Shown: piece after piece, positions 17,075 through 28,484 of the stretch
Numbering within the stretch: position 1 is the first letter of the stretch
Layout: each line of letters begins with the position of its first letter
From: Sphingomonas sp. AR_OL41
GTDB taxonomy: Bacteria; Pseudomonadota; Alphaproteobacteria; Sphingomonadales; Sphingomonadaceae
Assembly (NCBI RefSeq): GCF_029911635.1
Contig: NZ_JARYTI010000002.1
Span: forward strand, 62,001-126,000
Direction of reading: 5' to 3'
Length of the DNA stretch: 64,000 nucleotides
The notes under the pieces: model-generated
Databases searched by the model: none
What the model was told of the DNA's origin: nothing
What the model saw: only the letters and a program-made list of their open reading frames with translations
Position numbers and translations under genes: made by a program

Positions 17075-18439
17075 ATGAATTGGTTGACCAAAGCCAGAGG
17101 CGGTCTGGTTGGCGGCGCGATGATCGCCGCAATTTCGACGGGCGCGCTTACCTCTGCACAGACGGTCGCGGATCAATCCGCCCCGCAAGTCGGGCTTAAT
17201 ATCCCGAGCAATGTCCAGATTTTCGGCAAGGTGGACCCCAATGTCCGCAAGCCGACGGCGATCGTCAACGGCGTGGTCATTACCGGCACCGACGTCGACC
17301 AGCGCGTCGCGCTGATCGTTGTGGCCAATCAGCTGACCAATCTCAGTGCGGATGACACCAATCGCCTGAAACTCCAGGTGCTGCGCGGCCTGATGGATGA
17401 AACCTTGGAGATCCAGCACGCCAAGGCCAATGAAATCACGATTACCGCCGACGAGATCAACCAAAGTGTGGTCCGCGTTGCGGCGAACTTCGGCAAGACA
17501 CCCGCCGAATTCAACGCCTATCTGCGCTCGGTTGGTTCGTCGGAGCGTTCGCTCCGTCGCCAGATAGAAGGCGAACTCGCCTGGCGTCGCTTCCTCCAGC
17601 GCCGCGTCGAACCCCTGATCAATGTCGGCAGCGAGGAAGTCGATGCGATCCTGAAGCGCATGGAGGCGTCGAAGGGCAGCGAGGAATTCCACCTCAAGGA
17701 AATCTATCTCTCGGCTGGTCCGGATCGCGCGCAGCAGGTGTTCGCGCAGGAACGCCAGATGATCCAGGACATCCAGAAGGGTGAAAAGCCATTCGAATAT
17801 TACGCCCAGTTCACCGAATCGAGCGCTCGCGCCAAGCTTGGAGATCTCGACTGGCTGAGCAATGAGCAGCTTTCCCAGTTGCCGGACAGCCTTGCCAGCC
17901 AGGCACGGCTCATGAAGGTCGGCGAGATCGCCGGCCCGATCGAGGTGCCGGGCGGTTTTTCGATTCTCTATCTGGTCGACAAGCGACGCGTGCTGGAAGC
18001 CGACCCGCGTGATTCACAGCTCACGCTGAAGCAGTTGAGCGTCAAGTTCGCGCCTGGCCTGAGCGAGGCGGATGCCAAGGCGCGCCTCCAGGCTTTCGCC
18101 AAGGCGACCGAGGCGATCCGTGGTTGCGGCGATGTTTCCAAGGTCGCGTCGGCCATCGGCGCTGAAGTGGTCGATAACGCCTCAGTGCGGGTACGTGACC
18201 TGCCTGTGCCACTACAGAAGATCATGCTTGAAATGCAGGTCGGCCAATCGACACCGCCATTTGGGTCGGTCCAGGAGGGTATTCGCTCGCTGGTTCTCTG
18301 CGGTCGAGATGACGCGCGCGAGGGTACCGCGCCGACATCGCAACAGATTCAGGGCAGGATGGAAGAACAGCGCGTCAACCGGCGCGCGGACCAGATGCTG
18401 CGCGATCTGCGGCGCGACGCGATCATCGAATATCGCTAG
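17075..18439 (+). CDS. surA: Periplasmic peptidyl-prolyl isomerase / chaperone SurA
   Basis: 454 residues from the ATG at 17075; an adjoining GTG at 17072 is possible. The signal peptide ends near TSAQ. The N-terminal SurA chaperone region (AIVNGVVITGTDVDQRVALIV...) is followed by parvulin-type PPIC segments (FHLKEIYLSAGPDRAQQVFAQ and LTLKQLSVKFAPGLSEADA). It escorts outer-membrane barrel proteins, LptD among them, which is encoded just upstream. The pdxA start lies ten bases after its stop, so lptD-surA-pdxA-rsmA is probably one transcript. Confidence 0.93.
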   Translation: MNWLTKARGGLVGGAMIAAISTGALTSAQTVADQSAPQVGLNIPSNVQIFGKVDPNVRKPTAIVNGVVITGTDVDQRVALIVVANQLTNLSADDTNRLKLQVLRGLMDETLEIQHAKANEITITADEINQSVVRVAANFGKTPAEFNAYLRSVGSSERSLRRQIEGELAWRRFLQRRVEPLINVGSEEVDAILKRMEASKGSEEFHLKEIYLSAGPDRAQQVFAQERQMIQDIQKGEKPFEYYAQFTESSARAKLGDLDWLSNEQLSQLPDSLASQARLMKVGEIAGPIEVPGGFSILYLVDKRRVLEADPRDSQLTLKQLSVKFAPGLSEADAKARLQAFAKATEAIRGCGDVSKVASAIGAEVVDNASVRVRDLPVPLQKIMLEMQVGQSTPPFGSVQEGIRSLVLCGRDDAREGTAPTSQQIQGRMEEQRVNRRADQMLRDLRRDAIIEYR

Positions 18440-18448
18440 GGTCGTACG

Positions 18449-19444
18449 GTGATCGCCCCCCTCGCTGTGTCGATGGGCGATCCGGCCGGAATCGGGCCGG
18501 AGATCATCGCCAAGGCATGGTCGATGCGCGAGCGGGAGCGGCTGTCGCCGTTCTTCGCCGTTGGTGACGTGCGCGCGGTCGCCGCTGTGTGGGATGGCCC
18601 GATCGCCGAGATCACCGCGCCCGACGAGGCTGCCACGATTTTCCAGCAAGCGCTGCCGATCTTCGGTGTCATCGATGGTGGAACGATCACCCCGGGGACG
18701 CCCGATGTGGATGGGGCGCGATGCGCGCTCCATGCGCTGGAAATGGCGGTCGGGCTGGCGCGATCGAGCACCGTTGGCGCGCTGGTGACCGGGCCGGTGT
18801 CGAAGGCGCAGCTCTATGCCATCGGTTTCACGCATCCGGGCCAAACCGAATTCGTCGCGGAACGCTGCGGGATCGCGGTCGAGAATGCGGTGATGATGCT
18901 GGCCGGCCCGACGTTGCGCGTCGTCCCGGCGACAACGCATGTTCCACTGGCACAGGTTGCATCGATGCTGTCGGTCGAACTGCTCGTCGCCAAGGGACGC
19001 GCCACCGCGCGCGGCCTGACACGCAATTTCGGCATCCTCAATCCGCGCATCGCCTTCGCCGGCTTCAATCCGCACGCCGGCGAGAGTGGCGCGATCGGAC
19101 GCGAGGAAATCGACTTCATCCAGCCGGCCATCGCGATCCTGCGCGACGAGGGTGTCGATGCGACCGGCCCTTTTGCCGCCGACACGATGTTCCACGAGCG
19201 CGCCCGCGCCACTTATGACGCCGCGATCTGCTGCTATCACGACCAGGCGCTGATCCCGATCAAGACGCTGTATTTCGATCAGGGCGTCAATATCACGCTG
19301 GGATTGCCGATCGTCCGCACCTCGCCCGACCATGGCACTGCCTTCGGGATCGCCGGCCAGAATCGCGCAGAACCAGGTGCGATGATCGCCGCCATCCGCA
19401 TGGCGGCCGAGGCAGCGGCGTTGCGCAGCGCCAGCGGCGGATGA
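18449..19444 (+). CDS. pdxA: 4-hydroxythreonine-4-phosphate dehydrogenase
   Basis: 331 residues. Starts with GTG at 18449: [14 protein letters not shown] is the PdxA signature. Further motifs: [21 protein letters not shown] (metal/NAD site), [13 protein letters not shown] and [14 protein letters not shown] with zinc-binding His. It oxidises 4-phosphohydroxy-threonine in the DXP-dependent route to pyridoxal phosphate. It overlaps rsmA by four bases (ATGA), the conserved order seen in many proteobacteria. Confidence 0.97.
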   Translation: MIAPLAVSMGDPAGIGPEIIAKAWSMRERERLSPFFAVGDVRAVAAVWDGPIAEITAPDEAATIFQQALPIFGVIDGGTITPGTPDVDGARCALHALEMAVGLARSSTVGALVTGPVSKAQLYAIGFTHPGQTEFVAERCGIAVENAVMMLAGPTLRVVPATTHVPLAQVASMLSVELLVAKGRATARGLTRNFGILNPRIAFAGFNPHAGESGAIGREEIDFIQPAIAILRDEGVDATGPFAADTMFHERARATYDAAICCYHDQALIPIKTLYFDQGVNITLGLPIVRTSPDHGTAFGIAGQNRAEPGAMIAAIRMAAEAAALRSASGG

Positions 19445-20259
19445 CCGTCGACCTGCCGCCGCTGCGCGAGGTTATCGCGCGGCATGGCCTCGCCGCCAGC
19501 AAGGCGCTGGGGCAGAACTTCCTGCTCGACGCGCAATTGCTGGCGCGGATCGCCCGCATTCCCGGCGATCTGACCGATGCCGAGGTGCTGGAGATCGGTC
19601 CCGGCCCCGGTGGCCTGACGCGCGCGCTTCTCGCCGCCGGCGCCAAGGTGACCGCGATCGAGCGCGACCGACGCTGCATCCCGGCACTCGCCGAGCTTGG
19701 TGAAGCATATCCCGGCCGCTTGCGGGTCATCGAGGATGATGCGCTGACCGTCGACGCGCGGCCGCTGTTCGCGGGGCGCCCGCACATCGCATCGAACCTG
19801 CCCTATAATATCGGCACCGCGCTGCTGGTGCGCTGGCTGTCGGCGGACTGGCAGCCCTGGTGGCAGAGCCTGACGCTGATGTTCCAGCGTGAGGTCGCCG
19901 ACCGCATCGTGGCCCACCCCGGCGACGACGCCTTTGGGCGCCTTGCCGTGCTCGCCCAGTGGCGCGCGACCGCCAGGCTGGCGATGCCGGTGCATCGCTC
20001 GGCCTTCACGCCACCGCCCAAGGTGATGTCGGCCGTGGTGCACATCACGCCCGATGCGGCGCCCGACGGCGTGGTTTTTGCGACGCTCGAGCGGTTGACC
20101 GCTGCCGCCTTCGGTCAGCGGCGCAAGATGCTGCGTCAGAGCGTCAAGTCGTTGCCTGGGGCGCTCGACGCGCTCGCTGCGCTGGGAATCGATTCAGCGC
20201 GCCGTGCCGAGACGCTGTCGATCGAGGAATTTATCGCGATCGCTCGCGTGCTCGGTTGA
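19441..20259 (+). CDS. rsmA: 16S rRNA (adenine1518/1519-N6)-dimethyltransferase
   Basis: 272 residues, KsgA family. SAM-binding motif [16 protein letters not shown] follows the QNFLLD start typical of the family; the catalytic NLPYNI (motif IV) is present, and the C-terminal helical domain ends [25 protein letters not shown]. It dimethylates two adjacent adenines near the 3' end of 16S rRNA as a late 30S assembly check. Stop codons of rsmA and the convergent TPR gene are directly adjacent. Confidence 0.97.
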   Translation: MTVDLPPLREVIARHGLAASKALGQNFLLDAQLLARIARIPGDLTDAEVLEIGPGPGGLTRALLAAGAKVTAIERDRRCIPALAELGEAYPGRLRVIEDDALTVDARPLFAGRPHIASNLPYNIGTALLVRWLSADWQPWWQSLTLMFQREVADRIVAHPGDDAFGRLAVLAQWRATARLAMPVHRSAFTPPPKVMSAVVHITPDAAPDGVVFATLERLTAAAFGQRRKMLRQSVKSLPGALDALAALGIDSARRAETLSIEEFIAIARVLG

Positions 20260-20763
20260 TCAATTGCTCGCCGGCTTGGGCGTCGTTTCGACCGAGGCGG
20301 TCGCGATCGGCGGGCCCTTGGCGATCACGGCTGCCAGCGCGCCCGCCTCGGCGCACGAGCCCTTGCCGCAAGCAACCTTGACCTTGGCGAGATTGTCGCG
20401 CGCGCGCTGTACCGCGCCTTTGGCGACATAGGCTTCGCCCTGCCCTTTGAGCGCCGCAATGTCGTTGGGGTCGAGCAGCAACGCCTCGCGGTAAAGCCGA
20501 ATCGCCTTGCCCGGCAAGCCGCGCGCCTGCGCCACCGCGCCCAAGGCGACAAAGGCCTCGCGATTGTGCGGATCGACCGCCAGTGCGGTTTCCAGCGCGT
20601 CGGTCGCGGCGTCGAGGTTGCCCGCGGCCTGCGCCGCGCGTCCCTTGGCGAGCAGCGCCATCGAGCGCGCATCGACCGGAGACGCTGCTTTCTGCCCATG
20701 CAGCGAGGCCGACACGGTCAGCAGCGTCAACGCGGCGGCAGCGGCGACGGTCGAGTAACGCAT
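20260..20763 (-). CDS. Exported TPR-repeat protein
   Basis: 167 residues with a signal peptide (MRYSTVAAAAALTLLTVSASLHG). At least two tetratricopeptide repeats follow, for example AQAAGNLDAATDALETALAVDPHN and ARGLPGKAIRLYREALLLDPND, with a partial third. A CGKGSCAE segment near the C-terminus has two cysteines that could form a disulfide in the periplasm. TPR proteins are scaffolds; the partner is unknown. I start at the ATG at 20763 because it directly begins the signal peptide. It follows rsmB on the same strand by 32 bases. Confidence 0.82.
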   Translation of the reverse strand: MRYSTVAAAAALTLLTVSASLHGQKAASPVDARSMALLAKGRAAQAAGNLDAATDALETALAVDPHNREAFVALGAVAQARGLPGKAIRLYREALLLDPNDIAALKGQGEAYVAKGAVQRARDNLAKVKVACGKGSCAEAGALAAVIAKGPPIATASVETTPKPASN

Positions 20764-20795
20764 GATCAACTCCAGTCTCGGCACGATGGTCCGAG

Positions 20796-23533
<2,738 letters not shown>

Positions 23534-23586
23534 CTAATCAAGCATCGCGTCGGCGTGCTCGCCGACAGCGTCATGGGGAAGCAATC

Positions 23587-24573
23587 ATGGGTTTCACAAT
23601 CGCCGCCCTGCTGCTGTTCATCGTTCTGATCTACATCATGATGAGCATCAAGGTCGTCCGTCAGGGCTATCAATATACCATCGAGCGGTTCGGCAAGTTC
23701 ACCGCCGTCGCGCACCCCGGCCTGACGATGATTCTGCCCTTCTTCGATCGTGTTGGCCGCCGGGTGAACATGATGGAGCAGGTGCTCGACATTCCGGGCC
23801 AGGAAATCATCACCAAGGACAATGCGATGGTCGCGGTCGATGGTGTGGTGTTCTTCCAGGTGCTCGACGCCGCCAAGGCAGCCTATGAGGTCAGCGACCT
23901 CTATGTCGCGATCATGCAGCTCGCGACGACCAATTTGCGCACCGTGATGGGCTCGATGGACCTCGACGAACTGCTGTCCAAGCGTGACGAGATCAACGGC
24001 CGGCTGCTCGCCGTGGTCGATCACGCGACCGAGGCATGGGGCGTGAAGATCACGCGCGTCGAGCTCAAGGACATCCGCCCGCCGGCCGACATCGTCAATG
24101 CGATGACACGCCAGATGAAGGCCGAACGCGAAAAGCGCGCAACGATCCTCGAATCCGAGGCCGCGCGGCAGAATGAGATCAACCGCGCCGAAGGTTTGAA
24201 GCAGGCTCAGATCCTCGAGGCCGAGGGGCGCAAGGAAGCCGCCTTTCGTGACGCCGAGGCGCGCGAGCGCTCGGCGCAGGCCGAGGCGACCGCCACCAAG
24301 ATGGTGTCCGACGCCATCGAAGGCGGCAGTACCCAGGCGATCAACTATTTCGTCGCGCAGAAATATGTCGAGGCGATCAGCCAGTTCGCCACCTCGCCCA
24401 ACGCCAAGACGATCCTGTTCCCGGTCGAGGCGACGCAGCTGATCGGCACGCTCGGCGGGATCGGCGAACTGGTCCGTGACGCAGTGGGGGCCAATCAGGC
24501 GTCGACCGCAGCTGCGGCGGCAGCGCCCCGCGCGCCGCGCCGGCCCGGCCCCTTCGAGGGAGGCGCTGCATGA
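23587..24573 (+). CDS. SPFH/band 7 membrane protein (stomatin-like, QmcA family)
   Basis: 328 residues. One N-terminal membrane helix (FTIAALLLFIVLIYIMMS), then a band 7 domain (VRQGYQYTIERFGKFTAVAHPGL, YATxxxNLRTVMG-like TTNLRTVMGSMDLDELLSKRDEIN) and a long charged helical stretch (KAEREKRATILESEAARQNEI) that mediates oligomer formation. Such proteins form large membrane rings and are linked to protein quality control and membrane microdomains. It is coupled by ATGA overlap to the NfeD gene, a classic pairing of these families. Confidence 0.93.
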   Translation: MGFTIAALLLFIVLIYIMMSIKVVRQGYQYTIERFGKFTAVAHPGLTMILPFFDRVGRRVNMMEQVLDIPGQEIITKDNAMVAVDGVVFFQVLDAAKAAYEVSDLYVAIMQLATTNLRTVMGSMDLDELLSKRDEINGRLLAVVDHATEAWGVKITRVELKDIRPPADIVNAMTRQMKAEREKRATILESEAARQNEINRAEGLKQAQILEAEGRKEAAFRDAEARERSAQAEATATKMVSDAIEGGSTQAINYFVAQKYVEAISQFATSPNAKTILFPVEATQLIGTLGGIGELVRDAVGANQASTAAAAAAPRAPRRPGPFEGGAA

Positions 24574-25019
24574 ACTGGCCGATTTTGACCGCAAGTGCGG
24601 GCGCTTCGTGGCTGGTCGGCGCACTGCTGCTGGCGATCGCCGAGTTGATCGCGCCCGGCTTCTTCCTCATCTTCGTCGCCGCCGCGGCGGCGGTCACGGG
24701 ATTCGTCCTGCTCGCCTTTCCCGGCATGCACGTCATCACCCAGGTCGTGCTGTTTGCCCTGTTCTGCGCCGCTGCCGTCGCGCTCGGGCGGGACTGGTAT
24801 CAGCGCATCCGCGGCGTCACCACGCGCCCCGACCTCAATGATCGCGCGGGCAAGCTGGTCGGCAAGACCGTCCATGTCTGTGAGGCGATCGTCGACGGCG
24901 AGGGCCGCGTGCGGGTCGGCGACGGCGCGTGGACCGCGCAGGGCGCGGATGCCCCGGTCGGAACGCTTGTCCGCATCATCGCGGTCGAGGGCACCTTGCT
25001 GCGGGTCGAACCGGCCTGA
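24570..25019 (+). CDS. NfeD-family membrane protein
   Basis: 149 residues. Hydrophobic segments in the first ~75 residues (WLVGALLLAIAELIAPGFFLIFVAAAAAV, FVLLAFPGMHVITQVVLFALFCAAAVALG) are followed by a C-terminal OB-fold domain (GKLVGKTVHVCEAIVDGEGRVRVGDGAWTAQGADAPVGTLVRI), the NfeD pattern. These short NfeD proteins partner SPFH proteins and may shape membrane domains. Its start overlaps the SPFH stop. A strong hairpin follows before the convergent DUF937 gene. Confidence 0.92.
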   Translation: MNWPILTASAGASWLVGALLLAIAELIAPGFFLIFVAAAAAVTGFVLLAFPGMHVITQVVLFALFCAAAVALGRDWYQRIRGVTTRPDLNDRAGKLVGKTVHVCEAIVDGEGRVRVGDGAWTAQGADAPVGTLVRIIAVEGTLLRVEPA

Positions 25020-25025
25020 CGGTGC

Positions 25026-25060
25026 GCGACAGATCGCCGGCTAATCCGGCGATCCGTCGC
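25026..25060. terminator. Bidirectional hairpin between nfeD and the DUF937 gene
   Basis: GCGAC (25026-25030) plus GATCGCCGG (25032-25040) pair with CCGGCGATC (25046-25054) plus GTCGC (25056-25060) around the loop CTAAT: 14 pairs with one A/C mismatch. It sits between two convergent stops. There is no clear T run, so termination strength is uncertain. Confidence 0.55.
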
Positions 25061-25069
25061 AATGGGTCG

Positions 25070-25444
25070 TCAGCTCTTGCCGAACAGGCCCTTGGCAAAG
25101 CCGGCGATCTCGTCGGTCGCGCTGCCGTCGCCATTCTGGTCGAGCAGGCCGCCCAGCGTGCCCATGATCCCGCCCGCGCCACCGCCCTGCGCGACGAGCA
25201 TGCTGGCGAACTGCCCCAGCGCACCTTCGCCGCCAATGTGCCCGACGATCTGTTGCAATATGTCGGTCGGCAGGCCGGTCGCGACAGCCGCGGTGTCGAC
25301 CGTATTGCCCGGCGCGGTGTGGGCCTGGCCGAGCGCGGTTATGGCGCTGGCTGCCTGCTCGGGTGAAATGCCGACTTTGGCGGCAAGGCCGGCGACATCG
25401 ACGTTCGAAGCAATCTGACCCAGCAGTCCATCAAGCATTCCCAT
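25070..25444 (-). CDS. DUF937/YidB-like protein with a calcium-loop-like motif
   Basis: 124 residues. Gly/Ala-rich helices (GLLGQIASNVDVAGLAAKVGISPEQAASAI, LPTDILQQIVGHIGGEGALGQFASMLVAQGGG) match the DUF937/YidB type. Near the C-terminus GLLDQNGDGSATDEI resembles an EF-hand or dockerin-like loop, although the acidic residue is one place early for a canonical EF-hand. No signal peptide. Role unknown. I chose ATG 25444 because GAAGGGG lies nine bases upstream; ATG 25438 is possible. Confidence 0.75.
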   Translation of the reverse strand: MGMLDGLLGQIASNVDVAGLAAKVGISPEQAASAITALGQAHTAPGNTVDTAAVATGLPTDILQQIVGHIGGEGALGQFASMLVAQGGGAGGIMGTLGGLLDQNGDGSATDEIAGFAKGLFGKS

Positions 25445-25482
25445 GGCATTTACCCCTTCATATCGGTCCCGGTACGACCTCC

Positions 25483-25938
25483 CTAACATGCCGTCGGAAA
25501 GGGTGCGAGATCGGGCGTTACTAGCGTGAGCCGGGCAGAAGCCGATTTGAGTAGCGCCGGGCTGTAGAAGCGCAGCGGCCAGTCGCGCCGGCCCGCGGGT
25601 GAAGCAAGCAGCGCGTTGACGGCGTCTACCAGAGGCTCGGCCGTGGGGCGGGTTGCGAGGTGCGCCCGCACCCCCGCGACGAACGCGCGGGTGATGCTCT
25701 CGTGGTAGCCCTGCGTGGCGTCGTTCACCCCGCCGACGCTTTCATTGTAACGGGTGATGATCGTCGCGATCTCGGCATCGACATCGACGTCGGATCGATC
25801 GCGCAACAGCCACAAGGTCGCCCCGAGATGGGCTTCATGGGTCCATTCGGCTTTCGGCAGCGTACAGGCGAGCAAGCCCTCGCCGACATGGCGAATCGCG
25901 GCATCATCGGCGAAAGGTCGAAAGTTTGGGTCGGTCAT
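25483..25938 (-). CDS. Conserved-looking protein of unknown function with a His pattern
   Basis: 151 residues, no signal peptide or membrane segment. I do not recognise a named family. Notable are H17, the WTHEAHLG segment (H34, H37) and GYHES (H79, E80), all in predicted helices, which could form a metal site. RYNESVGGVNDATQGYHE has the look of a conserved block. It ends 38 bases before the DUF937 start and begins directly beside a 10-bp hairpin downstream of pckA on the same strand, so it may be read through from pckA or depend on that hairpin. Confidence 0.7.
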   Translation of the reverse strand: MTDPNFRPFADDAAIRHVGEGLLACTLPKAEWTHEAHLGATLWLLRDRSDVDVDAEIATIITRYNESVGGVNDATQGYHESITRAFVAGVRAHLATRPTAEPLVDAVNALLASPAGRRDWPLRFYSPALLKSASARLTLVTPDLAPFPTAC

Positions 25939-25970
25939 CGGATCGGGCTCTCTTTCAGGCGCCCGATCCG
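25939..25970 (-). terminator. 10-bp perfect hairpin after pckA, abutting the next start codon
   Basis: CGGATCGGGC (25939-25948) and GCCCGATCCG (25961-25970) form a perfect stem with a 12-base loop. It starts 12 bases past the pckA stop and touches the ATG at 25938. The loop, read on the minus strand, has GAAAGAGA, the only purine-rich candidate ribosome site for the next gene. It lacks a T run, so it could be a terminator, a translation control element, or both. Confidence 0.45.
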
Positions 25971-25982
25971 AGACCGGGCCGT

Positions 25983-27590
25983 TCAGGCGGTGGCGGGTGT
26001 CCGGGGTGCGGCTTGTCGTACCCCTTCGTCGACATGCTCGGCAAATTGGGCGAAATTCTCGACGAACAGATCGACCAGCTTGGCCGCCGTCGCGTCATAT
26101 TCCGCCTTGTTGGGCCATGTCTCGCGCGGATCGAGGATGGCGCTGTCGACGCCTGGCACCGAGATCGGCACCTTGAAACCGAAATTGGGATCGGTGCGGA
26201 ACTCGGCATGGTTGAGGCTGCCGTCGAGCGCCGCGTTGAGCAGCGCGCGCGTCGCCTTGATCGGCATGCGGCTGCCGATGCCGTATTTGCCGCCGGTCCA
26301 GCCGGTATTGACCAGCCAGCAATCCACCCCGCCCTTGGCGATCCGCTCCTTGAGCAAATTGCCGTAGACCGACGGATGCCGCGGCATGAACGGCGCGCCG
26401 AAGCAGGTCGAGAAGGTGGCGTCGGGCTCGGTCACGCCGATCTCCGTGCCGGCAACACGCGCGGTGTAGCCCGACAGGAAATGATACATCGCCTGGTCGG
26501 GCGTGAGCTTGGAGATCGGCGGCAGTACGCCATAGGCATCCGCGGTCAGCATCACGATGTTGCGCGGCACCGGCCCCATATTGTCGCTCGACGCATTGGG
26601 AATGAAATCGATCGGATAGGCGCCGCGGCTGTTCTCGGCGAGGCTGGCATCGTGCAGATCGAGTTGGCGGGTGACCTGGTCCATCACGACATTTTCGAGC
26701 ACCGTGCCGAAACGCTTGGTCGTCGCGAAGATTTCCGGCTCGGCATCGGCCGACAGGCGGATCATCTTGGCGTAGCAACCGCCCTCGAAGTTGAACACCG
26801 CGGTGTCCGACCAGCCATGCTCGTCATCGCCGATCAGCGTGCGGCTGGCATCGGCGCTGAGCGTGGTCTTGCCCGTGCCCGAGAGGCCGAAGAACACGGC
26901 GGTATCGCCCTCGGGGCCGATATTGGCCGAACAGTGCATCGGCATCACGCCATCGACCGGCAACAGATAGTTTAGCAGGCCGAACACCGACTTCTTCATC
27001 TCGCCGGCATATTTCGTGCCGCCGATCAGGATCAGCTTTTCGGTGAAATTGACCGCGATCACTGTCTCGCTGCGGCAGCCATGCCGCGCCGGATCGGCCT
27101 GGAAGCTCGGCAGATCGATGATGGTGTAGTCCGCGACGAAGCTGCGCAGTTCCGACTCGTCGGGACGGACCAGCATCGTGCGAATGAACAGGTTGTGCCA
27201 CGCCAGTTCGTTGATCATACGGACGCGGACGCGGTTCTCGGGCTGTGAGCCGCCGAAAAGATCCTGGATGAACAGGTTTTCCTTGTCCTTCAGCGCTGCC
27301 ATGAAATCGGCCTTGAGCGCGGCGAAGTGCTCAGGCGACATCGCGCGGTTCGATTTCCCCCACCACACGACGGATTCGGTTTCGGCATCGCGGACGATGA
27401 ACTTGTCCTGTGCCGAGCGGCCGGTGTGCTTGCCGGTCTCCACCACCAGCGGGCCGTCCGCCGACAGCTTGCCCTCGTTGCGCGCCACGGCGGCCTCGAC
27501 CAGTCGTGCCGTCACGAGGTTCCAGTACAGGGTTGCCCTGGTCTCGATGCCCTGGGCTTCGAGCCCGGCGTCCGGAATCCGATCGCTCAC
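25983..27590 (-). CDS. pckA: Phosphoenolpyruvate carboxykinase (ATP)
   Basis: 535 residues. First step of gluconeogenesis: oxaloacetate plus ATP to PEP. Motifs of the ATP type: [12 protein letters not shown] near residue 50, [18 protein letters not shown] (metal-binding Lys), and the P-loop [14 protein letters not shown]-rich [16 protein letters not shown] near the C-terminus. I start at GTG 27590 (VSDRIPDAG) since AGGAG lies ten bases upstream; GTG 27599 is too close to it. It is divergent from chvI, and an 18-bp palindrome lies 36 bases upstream of the start. Confidence 0.96.
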   Translation of the reverse strand: MSDRIPDAGLEAQGIETRATLYWNLVTARLVEAAVARNEGKLSADGPLVVETGKHTGRSAQDKFIVRDAETESVVWWGKSNRAMSPEHFAALKADFMAALKDKENLFIQDLFGGSQPENRVRVRMINELAWHNLFIRTMLVRPDESELRSFVADYTIIDLPSFQADPARHGCRSETVIAVNFTEKLILIGGTKYAGEMKKSVFGLLNYLLPVDGVMPMHCSANIGPEGDTAVFFGLSGTGKTTLSADASRTLIGDDEHGWSDTAVFNFEGGCYAKMIRLSADAEPEIFATTKRFGTVLENVVMDQVTRQLDLHDASLAENSRGAYPIDFIPNASSDNMGPVPRNIVMLTADAYGVLPPISKLTPDQAMYHFLSGYTARVAGTEIGVTEPDATFSTCFGAPFMPRHPSVYGNLLKERIAKGGVDCWLVNTGWTGGKYGIGSRMPIKATRALLNAALDGSLNHAEFRTDPNFGFKVPISVPGVDSAILDPRETWPNKAEYDATAAKLVDLFVENFAQFAEHVDEGVRQAAPRTPATA

Positions 27591-27625
27591 TTTTACCACT
27601 CTCCTGAAACCAGCGCCCATGCGCG

Positions 27626-27643
27626 GCCGCATACGTATGCGGC
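27626..27643. promoter_or_regulatory. 18-bp perfect palindrome between pckA and chvI
   Basis: GCCGCATACGTATGCGGC is a perfect inverted repeat without spacer, 36 bases upstream of the pckA start and 134 bases before chvI. Two partial copies of its outer sequence, CATGCGC (27618-27624) and GCATGCGCAT (27652-27661), flank it on either side. This is a likely operator for a dimeric regulator. The binding protein is unknown; ChvI, encoded next door, and carbon-source regulators are candidates. Confidence 0.5.
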
Positions 27644-27776
27644 TCGAATCGGCATGCGCATATCGTTGGGATGCCAGTCGGTCAAATGGGTCGCAAAACT
27701 CGTACAAGGACGACGCGGTTGAGCCCCGCGCCGCTTTCGACTAACCGATGACGCCAATGGACAAGGCGCACTTCGC

Positions 27777-28484
27777 ATGACCGCTTCCATCGCGCTCGTC
27801 GATGACGACCGCAACATCCTCACCTCGGTGTCGATCGCGCTGCAGGCCGAGGGCTTTATCACCCGGGTCTATTCCGACGGCGAGACCGCGCTCAAGGCGT
27901 TGATCGACAACCCGCCCGACCTCGCCATCTTCGACATCAAGATGCCGCGCATGGATGGCCTCGAGCTCTTGCGTCGGCTGCGCGAGAAGAGCGCCATCCC
28001 GGTCATCTTCCTGACCAGCAAGGACGACGAACTCGACGAGGCACTCGGCTTGGCGATGGGGGCGGACGATTATATCGCCAAACCCTTCTCGCAACGCCTG
28101 CTGATTGCCCGGATCCGCGCGATCCTGCGCCGAACCGAGCTGGCGCAGGCCGGGACCGCGGGGAGCGAGGAGGCCAGCGAGGCAGAACTGGTGCGGGGCC
28201 GGCTGACGATGGATACCGCGCGCCATCGCGTCACCTGGGGCGGCACGCCGGTCACCTTGACGGTGACCGAGTTTCTGATCCTCGAAACCCTCGCCCAGCG
28301 CCCCGGCATCGTCAAGACGCGCAACCAGCTGATGGATGCCGCCTATCACGACGATATCTATGTCGATGATCGCACGATCGACAGCCACATCAAGCGCGTG
28401 CGGCGCAAATTCCGGCAGATCGATCCCGAGTTCGATGCCATAGAAACCTTATATGGCGCCGGATACCGATTCTCCGAGGAGTGA
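27777..28484 (+). CDS. chvI: ChvI response regulator (OmpR family)
   Basis: 235 residues. Receiver domain with acidic pocket D9-D11, phosphorylation site D53 ([11 protein letters not shown]), and K102 (DDYIAKPF). A winged-helix DNA-binding domain follows ([32 protein letters not shown] ... [18 protein letters not shown]). ChvI controls envelope, acid and carbon responses in alphaproteobacteria. Its end overlaps chvG by 32 bases. It heads a run of genes leading to PTS proteins, a conserved arrangement in the class, and is divergent from pckA. Confidence 0.94.
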   Translation: MTASIALVDDDRNILTSVSIALQAEGFITRVYSDGETALKALIDNPPDLAIFDIKMPRMDGLELLRRLREKSAIPVIFLTSKDDELDEALGLAMGADDYIAKPFSQRLLIARIRAILRRTELAQAGTAGSEEASEAELVRGRLTMDTARHRVTWGGTPVTLTVTEFLILETLAQRPGIVKTRNQLMDAAYHDDIYVDDRTIDSHIKRVRRKFRQIDPEFDAIETLYGAGYRFSEE

